Assembly: GCA_025716855.1 (NCBI GenBank)
Contig: JAIXMQ010000041.1
Span: 1-64,000, forward strand
Length of the DNA stretch: 64,000 bases
Direction: 5' to 3'
Origin: Pilaira anomala
Taxonomy: Eukaryota > Mucoromycota > Mucoromycetes > Mucorales > Mucoraceae
Part shown: one piece after another, positions 26,116 through 37,856 of the stretch
How positions within the stretch are numbered: the first letter of the stretch is position 1
Layout of the letters: the number at the start of each line of letters is the position of its first letter
Made by a program: the position numbers and the translations under genes
Notes under the pieces: model-generated
Told to the model about the DNA's origin: nothing
What the model saw: the letters and a program-made list of their open reading frames with translations, nothing else
Databases searched by the model: none

Positions 26116-26122
26116 TGAGTCA
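26116..26122 (+). promoter_or_regulatory. Gcn4/Cpc1-type element upstream of HIS7
   Basis: TGAGTCA lies 93 bp before the HIS7 start codon. This is the core site of Gcn4/Cpc1 bZIP activators of amino-acid biosynthesis genes, and the location fits general amino-acid control. A 7-bp match can occur by chance. Confidence 0.55.
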
Positions 26123-26214
26123 TCCAAGCCACTTTAAATATATAATGAACGTGTGTGTATTTGTATTTCTAATCATTTTTTTTTACTGTAAACTTATTTC
26201 AAATATAAACAAAA

Positions 26215-27937
26215 ATGTCAGGTCTTTATATGCTCGATTATGGAGCAGGTAATGTTCGTAGTTTAGTTAATGCCATTAACCATTTGGGTTATGACATTAC
26301 CTTTGTAAAAGATCCCTCTGACATTCCTAAAGCTGAGGTAATATTTTTTATATAAATATTTTTTTCTCTCTTTGCATGTACCTGACATTAGAATATAGAA
26401 ACTTATTTTCCCTGGTGTTGGAGATTTCGGTTTCGCCATGCGTTCATTACGCTCCAAGGGTTACGCAGAGCCTTTAAAGGCATACATTGCTTCCGGTAAA
26501 CCCTTTATGGGTATCTGTGTCGGTATGCAATCATTATTTGAAGGTTCCGACGAAAGTGAAGAACTTGGTTTAGGTGTTATTCCAGGAAAGACAGCTAAAT
26601 TTGACAGTTCAAGCAAAGCTGTACCTCATATGGGTTGGAACCACTCTCAGTTAGTCAAGAGCCTTAAGGCAGATGGAAAATCAGGACAAGATGTTTCTTT
26701 TGGTATTGAAGAAGAAAAGACATATTATTTCGTTCATTCCTATGCAGCACGCGTGAATGAGAGAAACAAAGAGTGGGTATTAGCTACAGGACAATATGGA
26801 GATGAAATTTTTATTGCTGCAGTTCAAAAGGATAATGTGTTTGCTACTCAATTCCATCCTGAAAAGAGTGGTTATGCAGGTGTACGTATTCTTCAATCTT
26901 TTTTGACAGGTACAGGTGTTGTAGATCAATCTCAATTGGTTTTCAAAGAACCTGTTTTATCTGAAAAGGATACCTTGACAAAGCGTATTATTGCTTGTTT
27001 GGATGTACGTGCAAATGATAATGGTGATTTAGTTGTCACAAAAGGAGATCAATACGATGTACGTGAAACAGAAGGTGGTAACGATGTACGTAATTTAGGA
27101 AAACCTGTTGATTTAGCTAGACGTTATTTTGAAGAAGGTGCAGATGAAATTACCTTTTTAAATATTACCAGTTTCCGTAATTGTCCTCTTGGAGATCTTC
27201 CTATGTTGGAAGTATTAAAGCGTACTTCAGAAACTGTATTTGTTCCCTTGACAATTGGTGGTGGTATTCGTGATGTAACAGATCCTGATGGTACAGTACA
27301 TCCTGCATTTGAAGTAGCAGGAGAATATTTCCGTTCAGGTGCCGATAAAGTATCCATTGGTAGTGATGCTGTTTATTGTGCAGAGAATTTCTATAAGAGC
27401 GGTGGTAAATTGACCGGTACAACTGCTATTGAAACGATTGCTGAAGCTTATGGATCTCAAGCAGTTGTGATCTCTGTTGATCCTCGTCGTGTCTATGTTA
27501 AAGATCCTAGTGAAACTACTCATCATACAGTCAAGAACTCTAAATTAGGACCCAATGGAGAACAATACTGTTGGTATCAATGTACAGTGATGGGTGGACG
27601 TGAAGGACGTGATATGGATGTAATTCAATTAGTTACTGCATGTGAGAAATTGGGTGCTGGTGAAATTTTGTTAAATTGTATGGATCGTGATGGTACAAAT
27701 TCTGGTTTTGAACTCGAGTTGATTAATTCTGTTCGTCAAGCGGTTTCTATTCCTGTCATTGCTTCTAGTGGTGCTGGTCGCGTAGAAGATTTCGTTGAAG
27801 TCTTTGAGGAAACTGGTTGTGAAGCTGCTTTAGCTGCTGGTATCTTCCATCGTCATGAAGTACCTATTCAAGCAGTCAAAGAATTTGTCAAACAATCCGG
27901 TGTACCCGTTAGACCCATTGATACAACAATTTTGTAA
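26215..27937 (+). CDS. HIS7: Imidazole glycerol phosphate synthase, fused HisH-HisF
   Basis: Two exons (26215-26337 and 26399-27937) give 553 aa. The N-terminal glutamine amidotransferase begins MSGLYMLDYGAGNVRSL, has the nucleophile Cys81 in GICVGMQSLFEGSDES, and His194/Glu196 in ATQFHPEKSG. The C-terminal barrel begins near TKRIIACLDV, with Asp243, and includes GGGIRDVTD and NCMDRDGTNSGFELELI. Ammonia made by the first half is channelled to the barrel, which converts PRFAR to imidazole glycerol phosphate and AICAR in histidine and purine metabolism. The fusion is standard for fungi and plants. All key residues are present. A Gcn4-type site lies 93 bp upstream. Confidence 0.96.
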
Positions 27938-28522
27938 ATAACCTCTCCCCCCCCCCCTTTTTTTTTTTACCTCTTTATTACACTATTAAAAAAAAATAAA
28001 AGAAATGTACTCTATATCTATTATATCTTATTTAAAAACACTTGTTTTTTAATTGTCTTTATGCATTTATTTTTTAACTAATTAAATCATTCTATCGGGG
28101 ATTATTAGTCATACGTAAATGATATGAAATATTCAAAGGAGGTTTTTATTATATACAAAAGCATACATAAATACCCAGTGCAGTGATGATATGTACCTTT
28201 TTTTTTTAAAAAAAAAAAAAAATTCATCATTTTGCAAAACTTTGATGTGCGTTGTAATAAAACATGACCACTTACATTTTTTTTTCTCCATTCATTCCCA
28301 AGAAGAAAAAAACTCTCCTGCATTTATTCAAAGTATAAAGAATACTATTGATCGTGTTACTTTATTCGGTTAATGCGAAAGAAAAATTACTTCGGCTTAT
28401 TGACGATTTACTGTTGTTTGCTTAGCTATTTTTGTGGAACCTAAAAAAAAAAGGAGTTTTTTTTTTTTTTTACGTTAAACAAAACTTTATGCGAGTTAAA
28501 AAAAAAATGAGCTAAAACTAAT
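27938..28522. other. Intergenic region after HIS7
   Basis: AT-rich spacer with C, A and T runs. No gene is recognised. Confidence 0.55.
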
Positions 28523-28871
28523 ATGACAGATGAAGTACTTTTTACTCAATCTCCAAAAGTGTCATTACAGTTTGTGCTGCAAAAAAAAAACATGAAAGGC
28601 TTAGGACGGTAAATGCTCGCACTTTGAATTGACATTGTATAATTAGAGAAAGAAAAGCGCGTGAATGAGCTAAACACGAGGAGAGAGAAAAAAGACAACG
28701 TGAATCTGAAAAGCGTCGGAAAAAGTTAAGACTTGAGGTTTTGAGAGGTCACTTTTAACCACTTTTTTTTTTAAAGGTTACGGCTCATGCCTTTTTTTTT
28801 TTTTTTTGTAGATTATTTTGACAGAATTAGACATAATAGGTATGAACTTTGACAAGACCAAGCCAGTTTAG
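28523..28871 (+). pseudogene. Small charged protein gene interrupted by one TGA
   Basis: Three candidate exons (28523-28608, 28647-28737 and 28812-28871) join in phase. They read MTDEVLFTQSPKVSLQFVLQ, then a highly charged helix (AKHEEREKRQRESEKRRKKL), then IILTELDIIGMNFDKTKPV and a TAG. Only one codon interferes, a TGA at 28666-28668 (codon 36). The uniform Glu/Arg/Lys helix and in-phase splice sites look like a real short gene. The first intron would be only 38 nt, shorter than the others here, so that junction may be wrong. It may be a recently broken gene, a sequence error, or chance. The product is not recognised. Confidence 0.35.
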
Positions 28872-29084
28872 GAACGTGCAAAAAAGAAAAAAGAAAAGTT
28901 GATCTCATAAAGAGAAGGAACGATCGGGATTTTATCGATTCAAAGTAATTTAAGACGTTTTCTCCATGACAATTTAAGAAAAATAAACACGAAAAAAAAA
29001 GGGGAAGGTTTACCCCCAAAAGTACATAAAGGTGACTGTGATAGTTATACTTGCAGAAAAGGAGGTGGCAGTTTATAGTAGGAG

Positions 29085-29121
<37 letters not shown>

Positions 29122-29135
29122 AGTAGAGAATAGAG

Positions 29136-29193
<58 letters not shown>

Positions 29194-29523
29194 TTGCAGA
29201 AACAGCAGGTAACTTTCTATTTTCAGTCAGTGAACAAGTGCATCTGTTTTGTGTGACCTAAAAGTCACCACGTTGTTTTAAAATATCTGCAACACAACAG
29301 ATTATTTTTTCTTTTTCCCTTTTTTTCTCTTTTTTTCTTCTTTTTTTTTTTTTCTTTAACCCTTTTTTTATTATTATTATTATTTATAAGAAAGAGACTA
29401 AAAGAAAGAAACAAAAAGGACATTATTATAAAGAAGACAATATACCCTTTCTTTCTATATAAATCAAACAATATATTAACTGGTTTATTATATAAAAAGT
29501 ATAAAAAAAAAATAAAATAAAAA
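28872..29523. other. Upstream region of the Num1-like gene
   Basis: Dominated by a purine-rich GA block (29091-29191) and T runs. No gene is seen. Confidence 0.55.
29091..29191. repeat. Compound GA microsatellite
   Basis: About 100 bp of AG repeats interrupted by a few TAGAG units, about 330 bp upstream of the Num1-like start codon. Confidence 0.95.
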
Positions 29524-32500
29524 ATGTCGACACCACCGTCACTAAGTCTGTCTGAGACAGTCGGGAAACACAGACGGCCCATCTCTTTTTCTGGGATGAA
29601 TGTAAATCAAGTCAAGCAACATTTAGCAAGTCAAGTAGCAGAAAAGGAAAGACTTTTAGAGAAATTTAGCTCGAGCCAAATTACCCGAAATGCTTTAATA
29701 AAGCAAACGGATGCTATTCATAGAGAACTTTCACACTTGAATCAACAATATAATCCACAGGATAAGTTGCCTATTGAAATTCAATCTAAGCTTGAAGACT
29801 TGTCCAATGAATTTCAGTACCTTAAAAACTCTAAAGTAAGTTACATATTGTAAAAGAGTTAAAAATTGGGTATTAAAAAACAGGTTTTTTTTTTTATTTT
29901 ATTATTTAGCCCATGTTGGATGAATCTAATACGAATTTTACTACTGCTAATCATACTACAACTACTACTAGCTTTTCTCCTTTATTACCTCCTCCACCTA
30001 CTAATTCATCACCATCTAAACAACGATCCAAGGCTTCAAATGGAAATAGGCGTAACCCAGATATTGAATTTGCAACCGAAATTGGTCAGGGATTATTGAT
30101 CGAGGTACGTAAACTTCAGACGGCTATCCAAGAAAAGGAAGAAACGATCAAACAACTTGAGTCTTCAAAAGCGGACAACGAACGTACTTGTGAGTCTGTA
30201 CAGCGGCAATTAAAACAACGAGAGGAACTTGAGGGTAAAGTTATATATATATATATATAAATAACAAAATTTCCTAAATATTTTTATTATTATTTAGAGA
30301 GACTCAAGGAAGAAAATTGGAACTTGGAAGTAGCAAATCAAGAACTTCGATCTCATTTATCCGAATCAAATCAATCCGTAGCTAAACATAACGCAGATTA
30401 TGCACGACTTACAAAGCAATTAAAGAGTCAATCTGAACAAATTGATATTATGAAGGCACAAGAAGAGAAATCCGCTTCAGTTATAGAAGCAATGAAAGCT
30501 CGTCATGAACAAGAAACGCATCATTTAAGACGTCATGTAGCTAGTGCACAAAGAGAAAATGCTCAAATTCAAAAACAAGTAGATGAAGTAAATACGGAAC
30601 TCAAGATTGTCAAAGCTAAATTAGCAATCAAGTTAGCAACTTCATCTCGCGTAGTACCGGAAGAAACGATGGGAGAAGAAAATCAATTTGATTTAGAAAA
30701 TGAAAATGATTCAGAAAATAATGATAATTTACATCAAGGTATGACAGTACCAGTAAGTAATAATTTGGCTGGCCGTAATCAACAACAAGCATTGGAAACG
30801 GAAACATTAAAGCAAACGTTATCTCACGCACACAGAATAATATCGAATCTCAGAAGCTCCCTTCATAAAGAGAAGGTAGAGAAATTTGAAATCAAGAAGA
30901 TGCTGTCGGAGAGTCAAGAAAATATTGAACAAATGCGCAAGGATATGTCTAGTTGGAATTCGAACCATGTCCCTCAACAAGCCAATCATTCTCGTAATAA
31001 TACTACTTCAAATAATAATAGTACTTCAAGAAATAAAAAGAAAAAGAGACGAGGTGGCGTAGCAAGACAACCTAGGGGTCTATGCCCTAATGAATCTGAT
31101 ACTGATCCAAAGGTACAAACTGATCAAGAAGATCAAGATACAGAAGAATATGATAGTGTAGATGATGATAATAATAGTATTACACCTGATCATGATTATG
31201 CTTCTTTTGAAAACATGATGGATTACAATTCTACTTCATTTAGTTCTATCCCTATGAAACCATTATCCTCTGAATTAGAACAAAAAGTAAAACTGGTTGA
31301 TGCAGGTATCAATACCGACCCTGTGGATTTCTTGATGAAACCTGAAGAAGAAGAAGAAGAAGACCAACCCATTTCTCCTTCTACTTTATTAGTAGGTGGT
31401 ACTACTGCTGTCACAACAAGTAACACAAAAACAATTTCATCACAAGACACAAATAATAAACAAACAGTATCACCTATTCAAACCAATGTATCACCATCAC
31501 AACAACAACAAATTGAAACTGTACAAGAACAAGTCACAAAGGCTGTTGTCAAGGAGAGAAAGGAATTAGCAGAACGTGCAGTTTCTATACTATCTCCTGA
31601 ACAGATGGAAACATTATTTTTAGAGACTCCATTATCAATTGAAAAAATGGTACCTCAAACCAAAATAGATGAATTAATTCAAACTGCTGTAGCTGATATG
31701 GTTCCTAAAGTCCAAGTAAATCAATTAATTGAAGAAGCAGTCAAGTCTGAACAATCCAAGGTAACTGACTTGATGGTAACTAAAGAACAAGTAGATCAAT
31801 TGATTGAAGCTGCTCTTGTGTCTGAAAAAGAAAAGACTGTACCCAAGGAACAAGTAGAAAAATTGATCCAAGAAGCTGTCAAATCCGAACAAGAAAAGAT
31901 GGTTCCTAAAGAACATGTTGATCAATTAATCCAGGAAGCTGTTGCATCCGAACAAGAAAAGACTGTACCTAAAGAACATGTCAGTAAATTAATTGAAGAA
32001 GCGATTGTCTCTGAACAAGAAAAGACGGTGCCCAAGGAACAAGTAGATCAATTGATTCAAGAAGCGATTGTCTCTGAACGAGAAAATTCTATGCCCAAGA
32101 CTACAGTCAATCAACTCATTCAAGAAGCTATTGCAACTGAACAAGAAAAGATGACTTCACTTCAATTAATACCAAAGATTCAAGTCGATCAACTCATTCA
32201 AGATGCTATTGCCACTGAACAAGAAAAGATATCTGCACTCAACTTAATTCCACGTACAGAAGCAGAAAAGATGTTGATGGAAACCAAAGAAAAGATGCAA
32301 GTAGAGACTGAAGCCCTTGTTCAAGAAACACGTGATGAATTAAACGCTCAATTCAAATCAAACGAGAAGGAACTTTTACGTGATATGATTCCAAAGGCAG
32401 AAGCAGAAGCCATGTCATTAGCCGCAGTGACTTTAGCCAATGAAAAGGTAAAGGAGGAACAGCAAGTACATCGTAATATCCCATCCACACCTGAACATGT

Positions 32501-35094
32501 CTCAACCGAGGAAATGATCACAAAGAAGGAAGCAGAAGCACTTGTACAATTAGCTACTTCGACTGAACAACAAAAGGTTCAAGAAGCGCTCGAAAAGCAA
32601 AAACTTGATATTGAAGCTTCCGCCTTAAAGGAACTCGAGAAACAAAAGACTGAAATTGATACCTTGAAACAAGCTGAATTAGAGAAACATCTTGCTCAGT
32701 TAGAAAGTATCAAACAAGTTGAATTCGAGAAACAAAAGGCTGAAATTGAACAAGCCAAGCAACTTGAATTAGCTCAAATTCAAGCATTGAAGGAAATCGA
32801 ATTAGAGAAACAACGCAAGGAAATTGAAGCTGCAAAGGAAGCCGAGCTGGAGAAACAACGTGTAGAGATTCAAGCTGCAAAGGAAGCCGAGTTGGAAAAA
32901 CAACGCTTAGAAATTGAGGCTGTAAAGGAAGCCGAGTTGGAAAAGCAACGCTTAGAGATTGAAACGATCAAACAAGCTGAACTTGAGAAACAACGCTTAG
33001 AGATTGAGTCTATCAAGCAAGCTGAATTAGAAAAACAAAAGCAAGAAATTGAACTCTTAAAGCAAGCTGAATTAGAGAAGCAAAAGCAAGAGATTGAAGC
33101 TGCTGCTACTGAGAAATACCAACAACAATTACTTGAACTCGAAGCTAAAAAGCATGCCGAACTTGAAAAATTGAAACAAGAAGCTATGGCTGTCAAAGTA
33201 GCTGAACTTGCTGTATTAAACAAGAGTCTTGAACATTACAAGAAGGATACAGAAGAAACTCAACAACGCATGCAAAGTATGTTGACAAAGGATAGTGTAG
33301 ATGTTCTTGTGAAACGTGCTGTCATGGACGCATTAGAAAAGGCTGATAAATCACAATCAGAAGCTATGGCTGGTATGATATCTAAAGAGTATGCACTTGT
33401 GATGGTCAAGGACGAAGTATCCAAGGCATTGGATTCAGAAAGAAAAGCAGTTGCTGTACGAGAAGAAAAGGAATCTATTGAGATGATTTCCAAGGCCGAA
33501 GCAGAGGCATTAGCAAAGGTAGCTGCTGCAGATGCCATTGTCAAGGAACGTCAAGCGATGGTAGCTCGTGAAAAGGAATTAGTTACAAAGGAAGAAGCAG
33601 AGATATTGGCAGCTGCAGCTGCAAGAGAAGCAGTTGATAAAGAAAGAAGTGAATCTGCATTGATCTTGGCAAGAGAAAGAAAATTGTTGCGTGAAAAAGA
33701 AGAACGTCTTGTATCTCAAGAAGAAGCAGAACAAAAGGCAAAGGAAGCTGTACGTGTTGCTTTATTAGAGAATAAGAATAAACCTGAATTGACTACCACA
33801 AGCCACTTGAATATTGCTTCAGATGGATCTCCTTCTTCTTCTTCTTCTTCAAGATTTGTGAATGATATGGAGAATTCTGAATTACCTGCTACTTTGGAAA
33901 GATCTGTTTCTACTTCTCGATTAGCTCCTCCTTCTTTGAATATCTCACCTGCGCCCTCTATCTCTACACCCGCTTCTTCTTCTAGTAGTCGTAAACTTCG
34001 ATTATCTAATTCAGTTTCTTCTCTTCGTCTCGGATCCGGTAGTAATAATAATAACGCTGGTAATGCTATTGGAGCTAAAAGAGAGAATAGTATTCAAAAG
34101 AGACCAGAAAGTAGTCAAACCACTTCTAGTTTATCATTTGGCAGTTTCCGTATTTTAGAGAATAGCAAGTATGGATCTAGACTTCAATCCAAGTCCTCTG
34201 TTAGCTTGAGAGAATTATCACATAAACAAGAATCTGCTGCTTCTATCTCTACCATGTCTTCTGACGAACATCATCGTGCACCTATGCCTATGAGTTCTGA
34301 AGAAAGTTTCCCTGGTTTCTCTAACGGTGGTACGGATATGTATATCATTTCATCTATTACACAGACCATGATTGGTGAATGGATGTCAAAACATACTCGT
34401 CGTTATGTAGGTGGTGGAATCTCTGAGAATAAACATTTAAGATTCTTTTGGGTACATCCTTATACCAAGATTCTTTATTGGAGTTCTGTTCAACCTGGAG
34501 CAGAAGGAAATGAAGGGAAAACAAAGAGTGGTAAGTGTATTAACGGAAAAAAATTGATTGTTTTTACATTGGGTTACTCATATATATATTTTTTTAATTA
34601 TAGCATTTGTTGAGTCTGTATCAGCCGTTCCTAGTCATGATAATACAGGTGCATCTCCTATGAGTTTATTAATTCGTACACCTAAACGAGATCTTAAATT
34701 GACAGCACCTTCACTTGAAAGACACGAACTGTGGTTAAAGGTAATTTTATACAAATTGATACGTATTGTATGTGATAACTAACATTATAAATTATAGTCA
34801 TTATCTTACTTGTTAGGTCGACCGAACGAAGCTAGTAATCAATTGATTGAAGACCCACGGTTAACATCAGAAAGTAGTGTGATTGAAAATGCGGGACATC
34901 AACAAAGTACACTTAGCTCAAAAGCATCCAATAGAAGTATGATACCACAAGATGTTTCCAATTATGATTCAGATGATTCAGATGATCTCGTTAATATTAG
35001 ACAATGTTGTGATGGTAAACATGATTTATCTACTTTATCAAAAGGAACTCAACATCATTTACAGCATAATCATCATCATCATCATCATTCGTAA
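29524..35094 (+). CDS. Num1/ApsA/Mcp5-type cortical anchor with coiled coils and PH domain
   Basis: Five exons (29524-29835, 29910-30234, 30298-34530, 34604-34740 and 34798-35094) give 1767 aa. N-terminal coiled coils are followed by a disordered acidic region. Next come about ten copies of a roughly 20-25-residue unit (VPKEQVDQLIQEAIVSEQEK type, about 654-874). A 14-residue helical repeat (AELEKQRLEIEAVKE type) spans about 977-1174. A PH domain at about 1561-1680 contains TMIGEWMSKHTRRY, RFFWVHPYTKILYWS, ILIRTPKRD-like text and LERHELWLKSLSYLL. This order is that of Num1, ApsA and Mcp5, which bind cortical phosphoinositide through the PH domain and anchor dynein and mitochondria for nuclear movement. 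A His-rich tail closes the protein. The PH domain is split by introns 3 and 4. Confidence 0.9.
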
Positions 35095-35537
35095 ATATAT
35101 TTTCACTGTTAGAAGAAAAAAAAAAAAAAGCTTTTTTTTTTTTTTTGTTATTAAAAAAAACCCCACTCTATCCTTTTTCTATTATTATTATTATTATCTT
35201 ATACATTATATCCCTCTTTTTATAGTTGAAATAAAGTATTACTCTATATTTTTTTTTTAATTGTATAAAAACTTGTTATTAATTACTAACTTGAAACAAA
35301 TGCCGAGGTTTGACAAGAATCGAGATTCAATGCTGGATGTTTGTACGACTAACTGACATCATGATGAAGGATATCAGTGAATCACTTTGACATTATGTGC
35401 GTGTGACTGTTGGGCAAAAGGACTAAAGGAAAAAAGGGAGAGACAGAGAGAAAGAGTACTTTTATTTTATTTTATACTTTTAACTATTTCATAAAAAAAA
35501 GGGAGTTTTTTTTTTATATTATTATTATATATAAAAG
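35095..35537. other. Intergenic region, Num1-like to CorA-like
   Basis: T and A runs and AT-rich spacer. No gene is seen. Confidence 0.55.
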
Positions 35538-37385
35538 ATGGGAAGGTCAAAGAGACGTAATGCAAATAGAACGAATGGACAAGGAAATTCTGGAGTACAG
35601 AATAATACTGAGAATAGTGCTTTAAATAGGTTCTTTGGAGGAGGTCGTAATGGTGGTTACGCAGCTATTCCCAACGTAAATTTATTGTTAAAAAGGCAAA
35701 AAAAAAAAAAAAAAAAAAAAAAGCACAAAAAAAAAATTTAATTCATATAATATAGGATGCGACAACAGTGATAGAGACTGAACCAACGGGATATTTTACG
35801 AATTCTCCTACGGGACATGAAGGAGTGACGATTGACATAATAGAAGATACCTCGCATGGTGCTTATCATTCAGATATGGAATCATCAGTCAATTCTCGTA
35901 TGAGTTCGGTAGAAGGAGATGTTTGTTTTCCTACACCGAATAAAAAGGAAGAATCAGGTATTGATTACGAATGTTTAGAAAATTTTATTGCAAAAGAAAA
36001 AAAAGAGTTACAAGAGGATCGAAAGGATGGTACGAAAAGAAGACGTAGATTATCTACAATGGGTGGATCAGAAAACAGAAGATATAGTATGTATGGTGAT
36101 AGAACAAAGGTACTTATTTAGAATAAGATGGTTGCGCGTTCAAAAAATTTTTTTTTTAAATGTTTTATTATATAGCATTTAGATACAAATGAAACAGATC
36201 ATTATCGTATCACGTATTATTCACCTGCAGAACCTTCAACTATTCATTCACGTACAATTAGTGAAATCCCAGAATACTCTGAAGATTCATTAACAGACAT
36301 GTTAAAGAAGGGATGCTTTTGGATCGATATTTTAAGTCCAACAGATGACGAAATGAAGGCATTATGTGAAGCATTTCGTATTCATCCATTGACTGTAGAA
36401 GATATTTGTATGGAAGAACAAAGAGAAAAGTGTGAAGTGTTTATGAATTATTATTTTATTTGTTTCAGAAGCTTTGAACAAGATGAACTTTCATCAAATT
36501 ATATGCAACCTTGTGCTATTTACATTATTATTTTGAAAGAAGGTGTTATCACGGTAAATATATACATATAAAAAGAAAGTTTCCGACCTTTTATATATCC
36601 CTTATCTTAATGCTCTCTATCTACAGTTCCGCTTTAAACCAATGCCCCATCCTCATAATGTACGTAAGAGAATTAAACAATTGAAGGATTATATCAATGT
36701 GACACCCGATTGGATTTGTTATGGACTTTTGGATGATATTACAGATTCTTTTGCACCTTTGATTCGATCCATTGAATTTGAAGTAGATTCAATTGATGAA
36801 CTAGTATTGATTTTAAAAGAGTCGGAACAGTCTGATATGTTACGGCGTATCGGGTACTGTCGTAAACGCATGATGGGATTATTAAGGTTACTTTCATCTA
36901 AAACAGATGTTGTAAAAACACTTATTAAACGAGGAGAAATAGCTCCAGAAGATGGTACACGACCTGCATTAAGTAAAGAAGTAGCGTTATATCTTGGTGA
37001 TGTACAAGGTAAGCAAGCAAGAAAGAAATAATAATTTATGTTGATATGTACTCATCTTTAGTGTGTGTTAGACCATATTATATCCATGTTGTTATCGTTA
37101 AACCACTATGAAAAAATCTCGTCAAGATCACATTCAAACTATTTAGCTCAAATTTCAATTGAAATGACACAAACAAATAATGAAATCAATGATGTGTTAT
37201 CTAAACTAACAGCCCTTGGTAGTGTACTGGTGCCTATGAATTTAGTAACAGGTCTTTGGGGTATGAACGTACAGGTTCCAGGTCAATATCAAGAGGATCT
37301 TTCTTGGTTTGGTGGAATCATTACTACCATTCTTACTTTTTGTGTGGTATCTACCTTGTTGATGAGACATTACAATATTGTATAG
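35538..37385 (+). CDS. CorA-family magnesium transporter (Alr1/Mnr2 type)
   Basis: Five exons (35538-35675, 35756-36109, 36176-36553, 36627-37008 and 37072-37385) give 521 aa. Exon 5 uses the AG at 37070-37071, which restores DVQ-DHIISML as in the family; the earlier AG breaks phase. A basic, Ser-rich cytosolic N-terminus is followed by the CorA funnel (CFWIDILSPTDDEMKAL, HPLTVEDI, HPHNVRKRI). TM1 ends in the signature Gly-Met-Asn at 481-483 (TGLWGMNV), and TM2 is WFGGIITTILTFCVVSTLLM. It forms a pentameric Mg2+ channel at the plasma or vacuolar membrane. Length and the long N-terminus fit Alr1/Mnr2 rather than the mitochondrial Mrs2/Lpe10 group. Confidence 0.92.
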
Positions 37386-37856
37386 TCAAATTCGTTTTAT
37401 TGATATTAAATAAAAATAATGCGAGTTTTATAAAATATTTCTATAGTTTACACACCAATGTATTAAGTGTATATTTCATTCAAGTTGCTACTAGTATATA
37501 ATTTACCTTCAAGGATACATACATAATTTTTTATTAGAGTACAACAAAAAGGCGCTTTTTTTTTTTGTAATGCAAACAAATAATGAAGCACTTTTTTAAA
37601 AGTAAGATAAGGTTTTTTTTTTTTTAAAGAATAATAGTACAGTTTTCTTTATTTCTTTTTTTTTTTAAATATGGACAAATACACAGTATTTCGGAACAAA
37701 AAAAAAAGTGATAGGGTGGAAAGATATATAATTTTTAGGTTTGTATAAGGTTGTAGTTTTGGGGTTTTTGTTTTTTTTTAAAAGTTATTTGTTTTTTTTT
37801 AGGGTATTTCTAACAATGAACACAGTTCAAGTCATACAGGTTAAAAAAAAAGAAAC
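37386..37856. other. Convergent intergenic region
   Basis: Poly-T-rich spacer between the 3' ends of the transporter and allantoicase genes. No gene is seen. Confidence 0.6.

Larger units (their letters stand above)
24971..26214. other. Divergent intergenic region, PFK-2/FBPase-2 and HIS7
   Basis: About 1.2 kb between two gene starts. It holds a GA microsatellite at 25011-25044, AT repeats near 25664-25681 and the Gcn4-type site at 26116. No gene is seen. Confidence 0.6.

Noticed and set aside
28666..28668. TGA as a selenocysteine codon
   Set aside because: No selenoprotein family similarity and no recognised SECIS element; a nonsense change or model error is simpler.
32870..33544. Ser/Cys/Phe-rich frames on the minus strand inside the Num1-type gene
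   Set aside because: Antisense shadows of the AELEKQ-type repeat; the sense frame has domains and splice sites.
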